From: Comamonadaceae bacterium
GTDB taxonomy: Bacteria; Pseudomonadota; Gammaproteobacteria; Burkholderiales; Burkholderiaceae_C
DNA length: 32,838 nucleotides
Assembly (NCBI GenBank): GCA_947459405.1
Contig: CANHDQ010000004.1
Location: 1-32,838 of the forward strand
Direction: 5' to 3'
Shown: piece by piece, positions 1 through 8,774 of the stretch
How positions within the stretch are numbered: the stretch's first letter is position 1
How the letters are laid out: each line of letters starts with the position of its first letter
Notes under the pieces: generated by a model
Told to the model about the DNA's origin: nothing
The model's input: only the letters and a program-made list of their open reading frames with translations
Database searches by the model: none
Translations under genes and position numbers: made by a program

Positions 1-110
1 AGATCACGCGCCTGCTCGTCGCTGCGCACCAGACCGGCAAAGCGCGCCGCCACCCGCGCGGCCGGCCGCCAGTCAAACAGCACGGCGCCAAAGTCAAACA
101 CCAGATTCAT
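1..110 (-). CDS. HAD-superfamily hydrolase, N-terminal fragment (cut by window edge)
   Basis: Only the first 36 codons lie in the window. The reading begins MNLVFDFGAVLFDWRP, the motif I region of haloacid dehalogenase-like phosphatases. The D-F-G-A-V form resembles the YihX type, in which the first Asp is the nucleophile. The start ATG overlaps the stop of pgi as ATGA, so the two genes are probably translated together and this gene follows tal and pgi in one transcript. A sugar-phosphate phosphatase role would fit the neighbours but is inference; the substrate cannot be read from this fragment. Confidence 0.7.
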   Translation of the reverse strand, partial: MNLVFDFGAVLFDWRPAARVAARFAGLVRSDEQARD

Positions 111-1681
111 GGGCGCAAGCGGGCGAGCAAACCTGCGGTGGACGCGTCGAGCCCGCTCACATCGCCCGAATCGAGTCGCGGCTCCAGATCGGCAGCGAGC
201 ACCTTGCCCAACTCCACCCCCCACTGGTCAAAGCTGTTGAGGCCCCAGATCGCGCCGCTCGTCAAAACCCGGTGCTCATGCAAGGCAATCAAGGCGCCCA
301 AGCTGGCCGCATCAAGCCGATCGAGCACCAGCACGGTGCTGGGCCGATTGCCCGGGAAATGCCGATGACCGCCCGGATCGACCCGACCGACCATGAGCGC
401 CTGCGCCTGTGCCAGCGCATGGGCCAGCAACTTGTGATGGTGGCCGGGCAAATGATGCTCGGGCTGCCGGACCACGACAAACTCGACCGGCGTAATGCCG
501 GTGCCCTGATGCAGCATCTGAAAAAAAGCATGCTGCCCGTTGGTGCCCGGCTCGCCCCAGATCACGGGCGACGTCTCAAACGGCAAGGCCGCACCGCTGC
601 GATCGACCCGCTTGCCGTTGCTCTCCATCTCCAGCTGCTGCAAATAAGCGGGCCAGCGCGAGAGCAAGCTGTGATAAGGGGCAATGCAGCGCGAGGAAAA
701 GCCATGGAAATTGCGGTACCAGACGTCGAGCAAACCCAGCCTGATCGGCAGGTTGCGCGCCAGCGGGGCGCAGCGAAAGTGCTCGTCCATGGCGTGCGCA
801 CCCGCTAAAAATGCGCGCCAGGCCTGCGTGCCGATCGAAATGGCCAGCGGCAAGCCGATGGCCGACATCAGCGAATAGCGGCCGCCGACCCAATCCCAGA
901 AACCGAAGGTCGTGGCAATCCCAAATTGGGCGGCCGCCTTCACGTTCGTCGTCAACGCCACGAAATGCATCGGCAGCAGCGACTTGGCCTGCGCTCCGAG
1001 TTGGGCTTCAAACCAGCGCCGCGCCGAGTGCGCATTGGTCATGGTCTCAGCGGTGGTAAACGTCTTGGAGGCCACCAAAAACAGGGTGCTGCGCGCCTGC
1101 AAAGTCTTGAGCAAACCCTCAAGCTCATGGCCATCGACATTGGAGACGAAATGAAACCGCTTGCCCGGCAGGCGCAAGCCATCGAGCGCGCGCACCGCCA
1201 TGCAAGGGCCCAGGTCGGAGCCGCCGATGCCGATGTTGACCACGTCCGTGATCGACGCATCGCCCCTGACCTGCTCGGCGTAAGCGAGCATGGCCTCGAG
1301 CGTCTCGTGCACCGCTGCCAGCTCCCGGGCCCAGGGCTGCCCGGCGGCGGCCTGCGATCGCGGCCGACGCAAGAGGAAGTGCATCGCCTGGCGCTGCTCG
1401 GTCAGGTTGATGGGCTGGCCGGCAAACATTGCGTCGCGCCAGGCCTCCAGGCCACACTGACGCGCCAGTTCGAGCAGCAAGGCCTCGGCGTGCCCATCGA
1501 TCAGGTTCTTCGACAGGTCTGCAAAGACATGGGGGGCTTGCTGACTCCAGTGGTCAAAGCGTCGCGCGTCGCTGGCAAAAGCCTGGCGCAGATCAAAACT
1601 GCGGCCGCTTCGATCGAAATGCTCTCGCAGCGCCTGCCACGCCGGCGTGCGGTCGCATCGGTGCGTCGGCGGCAAGGTCAT
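107..1681 (-). CDS. pgi: glucose-6-phosphate isomerase
   Basis: The 524-residue product interconverts glucose 6-phosphate and fructose 6-phosphate in the cytoplasm. Family signatures are clear: WDWVGGRYSLMSAIG near the middle, the sugar-phosphate binding segment NIGIGGSDLGP around residue 150, and PGTNGQHAFFQ in the C-terminal half, which includes the catalytic-loop region. Length is normal for bacterial Pgi. The ATG follows the tal stop directly (TGAATG), and the stop overlaps the next gene as ATGA, so tal, pgi and the HAD gene look like one operon. Proximity to hexR suggests control by 2-keto-3-deoxy-6-phosphogluconate through HexR, as known in other proteobacteria. Identification is firm; the regulation is inferred. 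Confidence 0.97.
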   Translation of the reverse strand: MTLPPTHRCDRTPAWQALREHFDRSGRSFDLRQAFASDARRFDHWSQQAPHVFADLSKNLIDGHAEALLLELARQCGLEAWRDAMFAGQPINLTEQRQAMHFLLRRPRSQAAAGQPWARELAAVHETLEAMLAYAEQVRGDASITDVVNIGIGGSDLGPCMAVRALDGLRLPGKRFHFVSNVDGHELEGLLKTLQARSTLFLVASKTFTTAETMTNAHSARRWFEAQLGAQAKSLLPMHFVALTTNVKAAAQFGIATTFGFWDWVGGRYSLMSAIGLPLAISIGTQAWRAFLAGAHAMDEHFRCAPLARNLPIRLGLLDVWYRNFHGFSSRCIAPYHSLLSRWPAYLQQLEMESNGKRVDRSGAALPFETSPVIWGEPGTNGQHAFFQMLHQGTGITPVEFVVVRQPEHHLPGHHHKLLAHALAQAQALMVGRVDPGGHRHFPGNRPSTVLVLDRLDAASLGALIALHEHRVLTSGAIWGLNSFDQWGVELGKVLAADLEPRLDSGDVSGLDASTAGLLARLRP

Positions 1682-2629
1682 TCAAGCCGCCTGCAAAAGC
1701 TGCTCCAGCCCGATCGCGTCGGCAACGAAAGCGCGGATGCCCTCGGCCAGCTTCTCGGTGGCCATGGCATCCTGATTGAGCGCCAGCCTGAACGCGGGCT
1801 CGTCGAGCCGCTGCTCGGGCAAGTCGAGCGCCTGCGCCGCGCTTGCATCGAGCGCGCGGGCCACTGGCGCATCGCTGGCAGCCAGCTGGGCCAGCAGCTC
1901 AGGGCTGATGGTCAGCAGGTCGCAGCCGGCCAGGGCCAGCACCTGCGAGATGTTGCGAAAGCTCGCCCCCATGACTTCAGTGCGGATGCCATGGCACTTG
2001 TAGTAATCGAAGATCTGCTTGACCGACTGCACGCCGGGATCCTGGGGGCCGGCATGATCGGCCTCGACCCAGGCGCTGCCGGCGGCTTTCTTGTGCCAAT
2101 CGTAGATGCGGCCGACAAAAGGCGAGATCAGCTGCACCCCAGCCTGGCCACAGGCCAAGGCCTGGCCAAACGAAAACAGCAAGGTCAGATTGGTGTGGAT
2201 GCCGCGCTGCTCGAGTTCGCGCGCTGCAGCGATGCCCTCCCAAGTGGCGGCAATCTTGATCAACACCCGCTCGCGCACTATGCCGGCGGCCTCGTAAAGC
2301 GCCATCAGGCGCTCGGCCCGCGCCACCGTGCCGCGCACATCGAAGCTCAGCCGCGCGTCAACCTCGGTCGACACACGACCGGCAATGATGGACAAGATCT
2401 CGCAGCCAAAACGCACGAGCAGGCGGTCGATGAGTTGGTCGAGCGGCTCGCCGCGGTGCGCCTGCACGGTCTGACGCAGCAAGGGCTGGTACTCGGGTTT
2501 CTTGACCGCCTTGAGGATGAGCGAGGGATTGGTGGTGGCGTCGCGCGGTTGAAACTGTCCGAGTTGCATGAAGTCGCCGGTATCGGCAACCACCGTGGTG
2601 TACTGTCTGAGCGCGTCGAGTTGGTTCAT
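1682..2629 (-). CDS. tal: transaldolase
   Basis: The 315-residue product matches class I transaldolase, which moves a dihydroxyacetone unit between sugar phosphates in the non-oxidative pentose phosphate pathway. The Schiff-base lysine lies in [12 protein letters not shown], and the N-terminal [12 protein letters not shown] motif is typical. Length fits the TalB-type family. The start is ATG ([10 protein letters not shown]) with only a weak ribosome binding site. It is the first gene of a minus-strand group with pgi and the HAD fragment, and it faces hexR across 118 bases containing a HexR-like palindrome. Together the genes handle fructose 6-phosphate entry into glycolysis and the pentose phosphate pathway. 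Confidence 0.97.
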   Translation of the reverse strand: MNQLDALRQYTTVVADTGDFMQLGQFQPRDATTNPSLILKAVKKPEYQPLLRQTVQAHRGEPLDQLIDRLLVRFGCEILSIIAGRVSTEVDARLSFDVRGTVARAERLMALYEAAGIVRERVLIKIAATWEGIAAARELEQRGIHTNLTLLFSFGQALACGQAGVQLISPFVGRIYDWHKKAAGSAWVEADHAGPQDPGVQSVKQIFDYYKCHGIRTEVMGASFRNISQVLALAGCDLLTISPELLAQLAASDAPVARALDASAAQALDLPEQRLDEPAFRLALNQDAMATEKLAEGIRAFVADAIGLEQLLQAA

Positions 2630-2716
2630 AGCTGGCGATTATCGGCGGGCCTAGGGCGCCGCAGCAGCGCGGCTGTGGGCCCGCCGCCCTCAAAGGTAAC
2701 TGCCGACTAAAAGTCA

Positions 2717-2731
2717 AGTAACTCAATTACA
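2717..2731. promoter_or_regulatory. candidate HexR operator
   Basis: AGTAACTCAATTACA is an imperfect inverted repeat of two 7-base arms around a central C. It lies between divergent tal and hexR, 16 bases before the hexR start. It resembles the GTAAT/ATTAC-type palindrome reported for proteobacterial HexR. Binding is not shown by the sequence; position and shape are the evidence. It could serve both promoters, giving autoregulation plus control of tal-pgi. Confidence 0.55.
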
Positions 2732-2747
2732 CTGCGGCGGAACTGCC

Positions 2748-3596
2748 ATGCTCGATCGCATCAAAGCCTGTTTGCCTAGCCTGGCGCCTGCCGAACAGCG
2801 GGTGGCCCAACTGGTGCTGAGTGACCCGGCGGCCTTCGCGCGTCAGCCCATCAGCGAGTTGGCAGCGCAGTCCCGGGTCAGCAAGCCCACCGTGGTGCGC
2901 TTTTGTCGCAGCCTGGGCTACGACGGCCTGTCGGACTTCAAGCTCAAGCTTGCCGGCAGCGTACGCGAAGGCGTGCCTTTCATCCACCGCAGCGTCGACA
3001 GCGACGACAAGGTCAGCGACGTGACGGTCAAGGTGATCGACAACACCGTGGCCGCTTTCCTGAAGTACCGCAACGAGGCAAGCACCCATGCCATGGGCAA
3101 GGCGGTCGATGCCTTGCTGGGCGCTTGCCGGCAGGGACGGCGCATCGAATTCATCGGCGTGGGCAACTCGGGCATCGTGGCGCAGGATGCCCAGCACAAA
3201 TTCTTCCGGCTCGGCGTGCACACCATCGCCCACAGCGACGGCCATATGCAGGTCATGAGTGCTTCGCTGCTGCGTGCCGGCGACTGTCTGGTGGTCATCT
3301 CCAATTCGGGACGCACGCGCGACCTGATGGATGCCACCGACATCGCGCGCAAGAACGCGGCCACCGTGATCGTCATCACCGCCAGTGGCTCGCCGCTGGC
3401 AGTCGCTGGCGACATTCACCTGGCCGCCGACCATCCCGAGGGGTACGACCGCTACAGCCCCATGGTCTCGCGCCTGCTGCACCTGATGATCATCGACATC
3501 CTGGCCACCAGCGTCGCCCTGGGGCTCGACGCCCGCATGCTGCAGCCCATGCTGCAGGATATGAAAAACAAATTGCGCAGCAAGCGCTACACCTGA
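2748..3596 (+). CDS. hexR: RpiR/MurR-family transcriptional regulator, HexR-like
   Basis: The 282-residue protein has an N-terminal RpiR helix-turn-helix domain (about residues 1-80, with VSKPTVVRFCRSLGY as the recognition region) and a C-terminal SIS sugar-phosphate binding domain (about 125-255, with FIGVGNSGIVAQDAQHKF and VISNSGRTRDL). This is the architecture of HexR, which senses 2-keto-3-deoxy-6-phosphogluconate and represses central carbon genes. The neighbours tal and pgi support the HexR assignment over other RpiR members. The ATG start gives a full HTH domain. A palindrome just upstream may be its own operator. The exact ligand is inferred from the family. Confidence 0.88.
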   Translation: MLDRIKACLPSLAPAEQRVAQLVLSDPAAFARQPISELAAQSRVSKPTVVRFCRSLGYDGLSDFKLKLAGSVREGVPFIHRSVDSDDKVSDVTVKVIDNTVAAFLKYRNEASTHAMGKAVDALLGACRQGRRIEFIGVGNSGIVAQDAQHKFFRLGVHTIAHSDGHMQVMSASLLRAGDCLVVISNSGRTRDLMDATDIARKNAATVIVITASGSPLAVAGDIHLAADHPEGYDRYSPMVSRLLHLMIIDILATSVALGLDARMLQPMLQDMKNKLRSKRYT

Positions 3597-3599
3597 GAG

Positions 3600-3621
3600 C
3601 GGCAGACCAAGACGCCTGCCG
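3600..3621. terminator. weak stem-loop between convergent genes
   Basis: CGGCAG and CTGCCG form a 6-bp stem with a 10-base loop in the short gap between the hexR stop and the stop of the DUF3047 lipoprotein gene. There is no T-tract on either strand, so it is at most a weak or Rho-assisted end signal. Confidence 0.3.
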
Positions 3622-4413
3622 TCAAGGTGCGTGCCGCAAGGTCACAGGCCCGTACCAGGCGCGCACCGACCCGCCGGTGTTGTCGGTATCGCTCATGATG
3701 CCCACCGCCATCAAACGCCCGGCCGGCTCCCCAAAAGCCCGCTCGAAATCCTGCCGGATATCGCGCTGGTAGTCCAGCCAGCGGTTGAGCCCCGCCGGCC
3801 CCGACTCGATGACCATCTTGCGGATGCGGTCGGTGCGCCGGCTGCTCACCACGCTGCCCACCGGCAAGCGGTTGGACCAAACATACATCAAGGTGGCGTA
3901 GGGCATCTCCTCGCCCGTCAGTGTGCGGGCCAGCTCAGACAGCATGGCGTCCTTGGCCGAGAGCCGGCTGCGATCGCCATCGAAAGCCAGCACGATTCGA
4001 ACCGGGGAGTCGCTGCGGGCACCATCTTGCAGATCGGCCTGCTCGATCAAGGAGGCCACCTTCCAGGAAAAGTACAGCTGCTCGACCGGCGCCGATCCGG
4101 TGTGCACCACCTTGCGCAGGGCGCTGATCGCGCCTTCTGACTGCACCGCCATGGCGGGTCGGCCCTCGCGCCAGACGTAGCGGTACTGGTTCTTGCGCTT
4201 GCCCGGAAAGGTCTGGTGCAGCCACAAACTGGGCGCATCGGCGGCCGCCTCGACGTTGGCCTGGGCCGCTCGTCCGGCGCGCTCCCAGGGCGTTGGCGGG
4301 GTGGCCACACCAGTGCCTGGACTGACCGCGCAGCCACCGAGCAAGAAAGCCAGGGTTAGCACACAAATCCACCCATAGTCAGGGCGTTTCATGTTGCGAC
4401 ATCTCACGGCCAT
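3622..4413 (-). CDS. DUF3047 family lipoprotein
   Basis: The protein carries a lipoprotein signal: basic start, hydrophobic stretch WICVLTLAFLLGGC, and a lipobox Cys, after which the mature part begins AVSPGTG. The remaining roughly 225 residues resemble DUF3047 (motifs NQYRYVW, RIVLAFDGD, YATLMYVWSN, VGIMSDTDNTGG). Function is unknown. I chose the ATG at 4413 because GAGGGG lies 7 bases before it; ATG at 4392 is a possible alternative. The ORF track starts at a TTG at 4428. The gene begins 11 bases after the ruvB stop, so it probably shares the ruvAB transcript, although an envelope protein is an odd partner for Holliday junction enzymes. Confidence 0.8.
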   Translation of the reverse strand: MAVRCRNMKRPDYGWICVLTLAFLLGGCAVSPGTGVATPPTPWERAGRAAQANVEAAADAPSLWLHQTFPGKRKNQYRYVWREGRPAMAVQSEGAISALRKVVHTGSAPVEQLYFSWKVASLIEQADLQDGARSDSPVRIVLAFDGDRSRLSAKDAMLSELARTLTGEEMPYATLMYVWSNRLPVGSVVSSRRTDRIRKMVIESGPAGLNRWLDYQRDIRQDFERAFGEPAGRLMAVGIMSDTDNTGGSVRAWYGPVTLRHAP

Positions 4414-4424
4414 TGCGTGACCCC

Positions 4425-5501
4425 TCAATGACCTTCGGCCGGGCCGAAGAGCTCGCCGGCCTGGTGGCGCCCCGACGGCGCAACCAGCCCGAGATGGCGG
4501 TAAGCGGCGGCCGTGGCCACCCGGCCCCGCGGCGTGCGCTGCAAATAACCCTGCTGGATCAGGTAGGGCTCAATCACGTCTTCGATCGTGCCCGCCTCCT
4601 CGCCGATGCTCGCCGCGATATTGTCCAGACCCACAGGCCCGCCGTCGAAGCGATGGATCACCGCCTCCAGCAGTTTGCGGTCCATGATGTCAAAGCCTTG
4701 CGGATCGACATCGAGCATGGCCAGCGCCCGGTTGGCCATCTCCAGCGTGATGGTGCCGTCGCCCTTGACCTGCGCATAGTCACGCACCCGCCGCAGCAGG
4801 CGGTTGGCGATCCGCGGGGTGCCGCGCGAGCGGCGGGCGATCTCCATGCCACCGGCCTCATGCAGGGGGGCCTGCATCAGGCGTGCGCTGCGGCTGACGA
4901 TCAGGCCCAATTCTTCGGGGGTGTAGAACTCGAGCCGAGCCACGATGCCGAAACGGTCGCGCAGCGGATTGGTCAACATGCCCGCCCGGGTGGTGGCTCC
5001 GACCAGGGTGAAGGGCTGCAGATCGAGCTTGATGCTGCGCGCGGCCGGCCCTTCGCCGATCATGATGTCAATCTGGTAGTCCTCCAGCGCCGGATACAAG
5101 ATTTCCTCGACCACCGGCGAGAGCCGATGGATCTCGTCGATAAAGAGCACGTCGTTGGGCTCCAGATTGGTCAGGAGCGCGGCCAGGTCTTTGGGCTTTT
5201 CAAGCACCGGCCCGCTGGTTTGGCGCAGGTTGACGCCCAGCTCATGGGCCACGATGTGCGACAGCGTCGTCTTGCCCAGACCCGGGGGACCAAACAGCAA
5301 CACATGGTCGAGCGCCTCACCGCGCTGACGCGCCGCGCCGATAAAGATTTCGAGCTGCTCGCGCGCCTTGGCCTGCCCCACGTAGTCGCCCAGCAATTTG
5401 GGGCGCAAAGCCCGCTCCAGCGCCTCCTCGTTCGGCGAAGCCGGAGCATTGGAGAGCACCCGGGGCGCAGCCGGGGCAAAGTCGTCGGTCTGTATGCTCA
5501 T
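4425..5501 (-). CDS. ruvB: Holliday junction branch migration helicase RuvB
   Basis: The 358-residue AAA+ ATPase powers RuvAB branch migration of Holliday junctions. Walker A is [13 protein letters not shown], Walker B is [11 protein letters not shown], and sensor/arginine-finger segments [20 protein letters not shown] follow. The C-terminal winged helix ends with [21 protein letters not shown], which is typical. The N-terminus starts [10 protein letters not shown]; the first 20 or so residues are variable, as in relatives. It starts 9 bases after the ruvA stop, so the two are co-transcribed. RuvC is not in the window. Confidence 0.98.
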   Translation of the reverse strand: MSIQTDDFAPAAPRVLSNAPASPNEEALERALRPKLLGDYVGQAKAREQLEIFIGAARQRGEALDHVLLFGPPGLGKTTLSHIVAHELGVNLRQTSGPVLEKPKDLAALLTNLEPNDVLFIDEIHRLSPVVEEILYPALEDYQIDIMIGEGPAARSIKLDLQPFTLVGATTRAGMLTNPLRDRFGIVARLEFYTPEELGLIVSRSARLMQAPLHEAGGMEIARRSRGTPRIANRLLRRVRDYAQVKGDGTITLEMANRALAMLDVDPQGFDIMDRKLLEAVIHRFDGGPVGLDNIAASIGEEAGTIEDVIEPYLIQQGYLQRTPRGRVATAAAYRHLGLVAPSGRHQAGELFGPAEGH

Positions 5502-5510
5502 GCCGCAAGC

Positions 5511-6083
5511 TTACTTGGCCAAGGCCTTGAGCGCCAGCTTGATGCCCTCGCTCACGCCCACGCCCGCAGGCAAAGCCTTGAGCGCCAACGCAGCTTCCTT
5601 GTCGCTGTAGCCCAGAGCCAGCAGGGCCTGCAAGATATCGCTTTGCGCGTCGCCCACGGCAGCGGCCGCCGCGCCCACTTGGACGCCCAATTTGCCCTTG
5701 AGCTCGAGCAGGAGACGCTCGGCCGTCTTCTTGCCGATGCCCGGCACCTTGGTCAGACGCCCAGGCTCCTGCGCGCCGACGGCCTGGGCCAGGTCCTGCA
5801 CGCTCATGCCACTGAGCACACTGAGCGCCGTGCGCGGGCCAACACCGGAAATCTTGATGAGCTGTCGAAAGGCCGATCGCTCCGGGGCGCTGGCAAAACC
5901 GAACAGGATCTGCGCGTCCTCTCGCACCACGAAGTGCGTCAGCAGCGTGACCGGCTCGCCGACAGCCGGCAGGTTGTAGAAGGTACTCATGGGCACCAAG
6001 ACCTCATAGCCCACCCCCTGGCAGTCGAGCAGGACTTCTGGAGGGTTCTTTTCGGCCAGCAGGCCTGACAGGCGTCCGATCAT
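5511..6083 (-). CDS. ruvA: Holliday junction DNA helicase subunit RuvA
   Basis: The 190-residue protein binds four-way junctions and loads RuvB. It starts [12 protein letters not shown], the classical RuvA N-terminus, at ATG 6083; the ORF-track start is a TTG two codons earlier and is less likely. Domain I (OB fold) covers about residues 1-62. Domain II has the helix-hairpin-helix pairs [15 protein letters not shown] and [13 protein letters not shown]. The C-terminal domain III ([18 protein letters not shown]) contacts RuvB. It leads the ruvA-ruvB-lipoprotein group and is divergent from the PhoH-family gene. Confidence 0.98.
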   Translation of the reverse strand: MIGRLSGLLAEKNPPEVLLDCQGVGYEVLVPMSTFYNLPAVGEPVTLLTHFVVREDAQILFGFASAPERSAFRQLIKISGVGPRTALSVLSGMSVQDLAQAVGAQEPGRLTKVPGIGKKTAERLLLELKGKLGVQVGAAAAAVGDAQSDILQALLALGYSDKEAALALKALPAGVGVSEGIKLALKALAK

Positions 6084-6209
6084 GGGCAAATCTTATCAGT
6101 GAGCAGGCAAGCGGATCGTGCTGCAGGCCGAGCGTTCATGGCGCGCCCGCAAAGGGGGGACAATCGCAGCCTTGCGTCCCCAACCTCCGTGCCCCGAAAG
6201 GCCCTTGCC

Positions 6210-7169
6210 TTGATCTTGCGTCACACCTTCACGCCGCCGAGCAACACCCGGATGGGACATCTGTGCGGGCCAACCGACAGCCACCTGCGCAGCATCGAAG
6301 CGGCCTTGCAGGTGCGCGTTGCACACCGCTTCGAGCAATTCAAGATCGAAGGCCCCAAAGCCAAGGCCGAGCAAGCGCTGCAGGTGCTGCAGGCGCTCTA
6401 CGAAATGGCCACTCGTCCGATTGCCCAGGAGCAGGTGCAACTCATGCTGGCAGGCGACATGGCCTTGCACGGCGCCGATGCGCCCGCACTGAGCACGCGC
6501 CGCGCCGATCTCAAGCCGCGCACGCAAAATCAGGCCAGCTACCTGCATCACATTGCCGAGCACGACATCACCTTTGGCATCGGCCCGGCCGGCACCGGCA
6601 AGACCTACCTGGCAGTGGCCTGCGCGGTCGATGCGCTCGAGCGCAACGCAGTGCAGCGCATCGTGCTTACGCGACCGGCGGTTGAAGCGGGGGAGCGGCT
6701 GGGCTTTTTACCCGGCGACCTGTCGCAAAAGGTCGACCCCTACCTGCGCCCGCTTTACGATGCGCTTTACGAATTGATGGGTTTTGACCGGGTACAGAAA
6801 GCTTTCGAGCGGCAACAAATTGAAATCGCGCCACTGGCCTTCATGCGCGGGCGCACCCTCAACCACGCGTTTGTAATTCTGGACGAGGCGCAAAACACGA
6901 CCCCCGAACAGATGAAGATGTTTCTCACCCGCATTGGGCTGGGCAGCAAGGCTGTTGTCACGGGCGATGTCAGCCAGATCGACCTGCCTGCCCACCAACT
7001 CAGCGGCCTGATCGATGCCGAACGCGTGCTCAAGCGCGTGCAAGGCATTGCCATCACCCGACTGACCAGTGCCGATGTGGTGCGCCACCCCTTGGTCGCG
7101 CGCATCGTCGACGCCTACGACGGACACCGGGGTTCGACGCGCGCAGCCAAAACCCTCACCGAAAAATAG
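6210..7169 (+). CDS. ybeZ: PhoH family ATPase (YbeZ)
   Basis: The product is a cytoplasmic P-loop NTPase of the PhoH/YbeZ family, known to work with YbeY in rRNA maturation and RNA turnover. Walker A is GPAGTGKTYLAV, Walker B is FVILDEAQNTT, and the conserved LTRPAVEAGERLGFLPGD segment sits between them. I place the start at TTG 6210, giving 319 residues beginning MILRHTFTPPS, because this matches the N-terminus I recall for Burkholderiales relatives and GAAAGG lies 8 bases upstream. The ORF track starts at a GTG 37 codons earlier in unconserved sequence; ATG 6138 is another alternative. The ybeY gene starts 16 bases downstream, so the two form an operon. Confidence 0.93.
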   Translation: MILRHTFTPPSNTRMGHLCGPTDSHLRSIEAALQVRVAHRFEQFKIEGPKAKAEQALQVLQALYEMATRPIAQEQVQLMLAGDMALHGADAPALSTRRADLKPRTQNQASYLHHIAEHDITFGIGPAGTGKTYLAVACAVDALERNAVQRIVLTRPAVEAGERLGFLPGDLSQKVDPYLRPLYDALYELMGFDRVQKAFERQQIEIAPLAFMRGRTLNHAFVILDEAQNTTPEQMKMFLTRIGLGSKAVVTGDVSQIDLPAHQLSGLIDAERVLKRVQGIAITRLTSADVVRHPLVARIVDAYDGHRGSTRAAKTLTEK

Positions 7170-7185
7170 TCTGGAAGACCACCCC

Positions 7186-7674
7186 ATGGCCCTACACGAT
7201 TTGCGCCTGTCGCTGCAATTTGGTGCCATCGCGCAGGCCGAGCGTCATCGCCGCGCCCTGCCCCGCCATTTCGTCGCCCGCTGCATCCGTCACGCGCTCG
7301 ATGCACCGGCCGAGATCACGGTGCGCATCGTCGATGCGCTCGAAGGCCGCGCGCTCAACGAGGGCTATCGCAGCAAAACCGGGCCGACCAACGTGCTGAC
7401 CTTTGACTACGCGCAGGCCCCTGTCGTCGTGGCCGATGTGGTGCTGTGCGCACCCGTGGTCGCGCAAGAAGCCCGGCAGGAGGGCAAGACCCTGGCGGCC
7501 CACTACGCACACCTGCTGGTCCACGGGGCCTTGCATGCCCAGGGCTGGGACCACGAAACCGGGCATCAGCAAGCGCTGGCCATGGAAAGTCGGGAAATCG
7601 CCATCCTGGCTGGACTCGGGCTGCCCAACCCTTACCTGCGCCAAGGCCGCTCGCCCAAGGCGACGCTTGGCTAA
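7186..7674 (+). CDS. ybeY: rRNA maturation endoribonuclease YbeY
   Basis: The 162-residue product belongs to the YbeY family of zinc-dependent single-strand RNases involved in 16S rRNA 3' end maturation and 70S quality control. The zinc motif HGALHAQGWDHE (H-x3-H-x5-H) is intact near residue 110. Upstream, LNEGYRSKTGPTNVLTFDY is the other family signature. The start is ATG 7186 with GGAAG upstream; the 39 extra codons of the ORF track run inside ybeZ and are not coding. In many proteobacteria miaB precedes and a CBS-domain protein follows; neither is seen here. Confidence 0.96.
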   Translation: MALHDLRLSLQFGAIAQAERHRRALPRHFVARCIRHALDAPAEITVRIVDALEGRALNEGYRSKTGPTNVLTFDYAQAPVVVADVVLCAPVVAQEARQEGKTLAAHYAHLLVHGALHAQGWDHETGHQQALAMESREIAILAGLGLPNPYLRQGRSPKATLG

Positions 7675-7709
7675 AACGAGCAGGCGAAAGTGGTGGCGAC
7701 GATTGCGCC

Positions 7710-8774
7710 TCAGCGCCGATTGCGCGTGCCCACCAGCAGGACCGAGCCGCTCTTTTTCTCGTAGCCGATCGTAAAGGGCAGCGGCTCGATGGCGGGCTGA
7801 TCCTGCAAATAACGGATCAGCCGCTGTCCCGAGGCGCTGTCATGCCAAAGCGGGTGCGGCGCATGAAACTTGCCGTAGCTTCGAATCTCGAATGCCCGCC
7901 GAAACGGCTCGATGTCCAGCCCGGTCTCATCTTGCACCACGCCGGGCGCACGCTCCAAGATCAGTTCGGCCAGAGCTGAAAAATAGGACTTTTGCAGCAG
8001 ATGCGAGGCCGACTTGAGCAGCACCACACCGTCCATCTGAGATCTCATGAATGTGTGCGAGCGCCCGCCGGCCTTCAGGCCGTTGTTCGACAGGTCGGTG
8101 CGCACATAGTCGATCGTGAGTGCCCGCCCATTGGCGCGGGTCACGGAAAACCGCAGCCCGTCAGGCTTGACCGCGTCAACGACCGGCCGAACCTGTCCGT
8201 CTTCATGCAAGGTCAGATATTCCACACGGCTGACCTGCGCTTCCGTCAGGGCGATGCTGTAGGCCAGCAAGCGGGCAAATCGGGGGCGCACCGAATCCTT
8301 GCCCTCAAGGTCGTTGGTCCTGAAGTAACCATAGCGCGCGAAAAAACTCATGGTCTGGCACTCTTTGGCCATCTGCTGCGGCAAGATCGACGCAGGAGCG
8401 CCGTGCTGCGGCCACTGATCGGCCACCAGCACCAAGTGATCGGCCGACGCAAACAAATTCATGGCGGTGACGATGTCGGCGCCCGAAAACGGGTAGATCA
8501 CCTTGCGCGCATCGAGCCGGGCCAGATGCTGTTCGGCCCAGGCCAACATGGGGGCAGAAAAGCGGGCGCGGTAATCGGATGCCAGCTTGGGAAAGGCCGG
8601 GCACTCGCGGGCCGAGACGGCCAGTTGCTGGAGCAATTCTTCGGGCGCGGCCACCTTGGCCGCGGGCATTGGACGCTGGGGCTGCGCCGCAGTTGCCGGT
8701 TGCGCCTGCGCCTGGCTCGCCCACGCGATGCCCATACAAAACCAGGCACACAGAGCCACTCTTGATTTCAACAT
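7710..8774 (-). CDS. uncharacterised exported protein with a YPFSGAD motif
   Basis: The 354-residue protein begins with a Sec signal peptide (MLKSRVALCAWFCMGIAWA, probable cut after AQA). The mature part has YPFSGADIVTAMNLF around residue 100, a stretch of hydrophobic strands (HLVLVADQWPQHG), SFFARYGYFRTNDLEG, and a C-terminal part with repeated short blocks. From memory, uncharacterised secreted proteins with a Y-x-F-S-G-x-D motif followed by S-F-F-x-T exist in other phyla; this looks like a distant member, not verified. No catalytic motif is recognised. The ORF-track start adds 45 GC-rich codons with no conservation; ATG 8774 gives the signal peptide. It is divergent from an exported hydrolase gene. 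Confidence 0.75.
   Translation of the reverse strand: MLKSRVALCAWFCMGIAWASQAQAQPATAAQPQRPMPAAKVAAPEELLQQLAVSARECPAFPKLASDYRARFSAPMLAWAEQHLARLDARKVIYPFSGADIVTAMNLFASADHLVLVADQWPQHGAPASILPQQMAKECQTMSFFARYGYFRTNDLEGKDSVRPRFARLLAYSIALTEAQVSRVEYLTLHEDGQVRPVVDAVKPDGLRFSVTRANGRALTIDYVRTDLSNNGLKAGGRSHTFMRSQMDGVVLLKSASHLLQKSYFSALAELILERAPGVVQDETGLDIEPFRRAFEIRSYGKFHAPHPLWHDSASGQRLIRYLQDQPAIEPLPFTIGYEKKSGSVLLVGTRNRR

Noticed and set aside
926-2710. 594-residue plus-strand ORF
   Set aside because: It lies wholly antisense to pgi and tal, which have full family motifs. It arises from high GC and few stop codons.
4413-6068. 551-residue plus-strand ORF
   Set aside because: Antisense to ruvB and ruvA; no recognisable domain.
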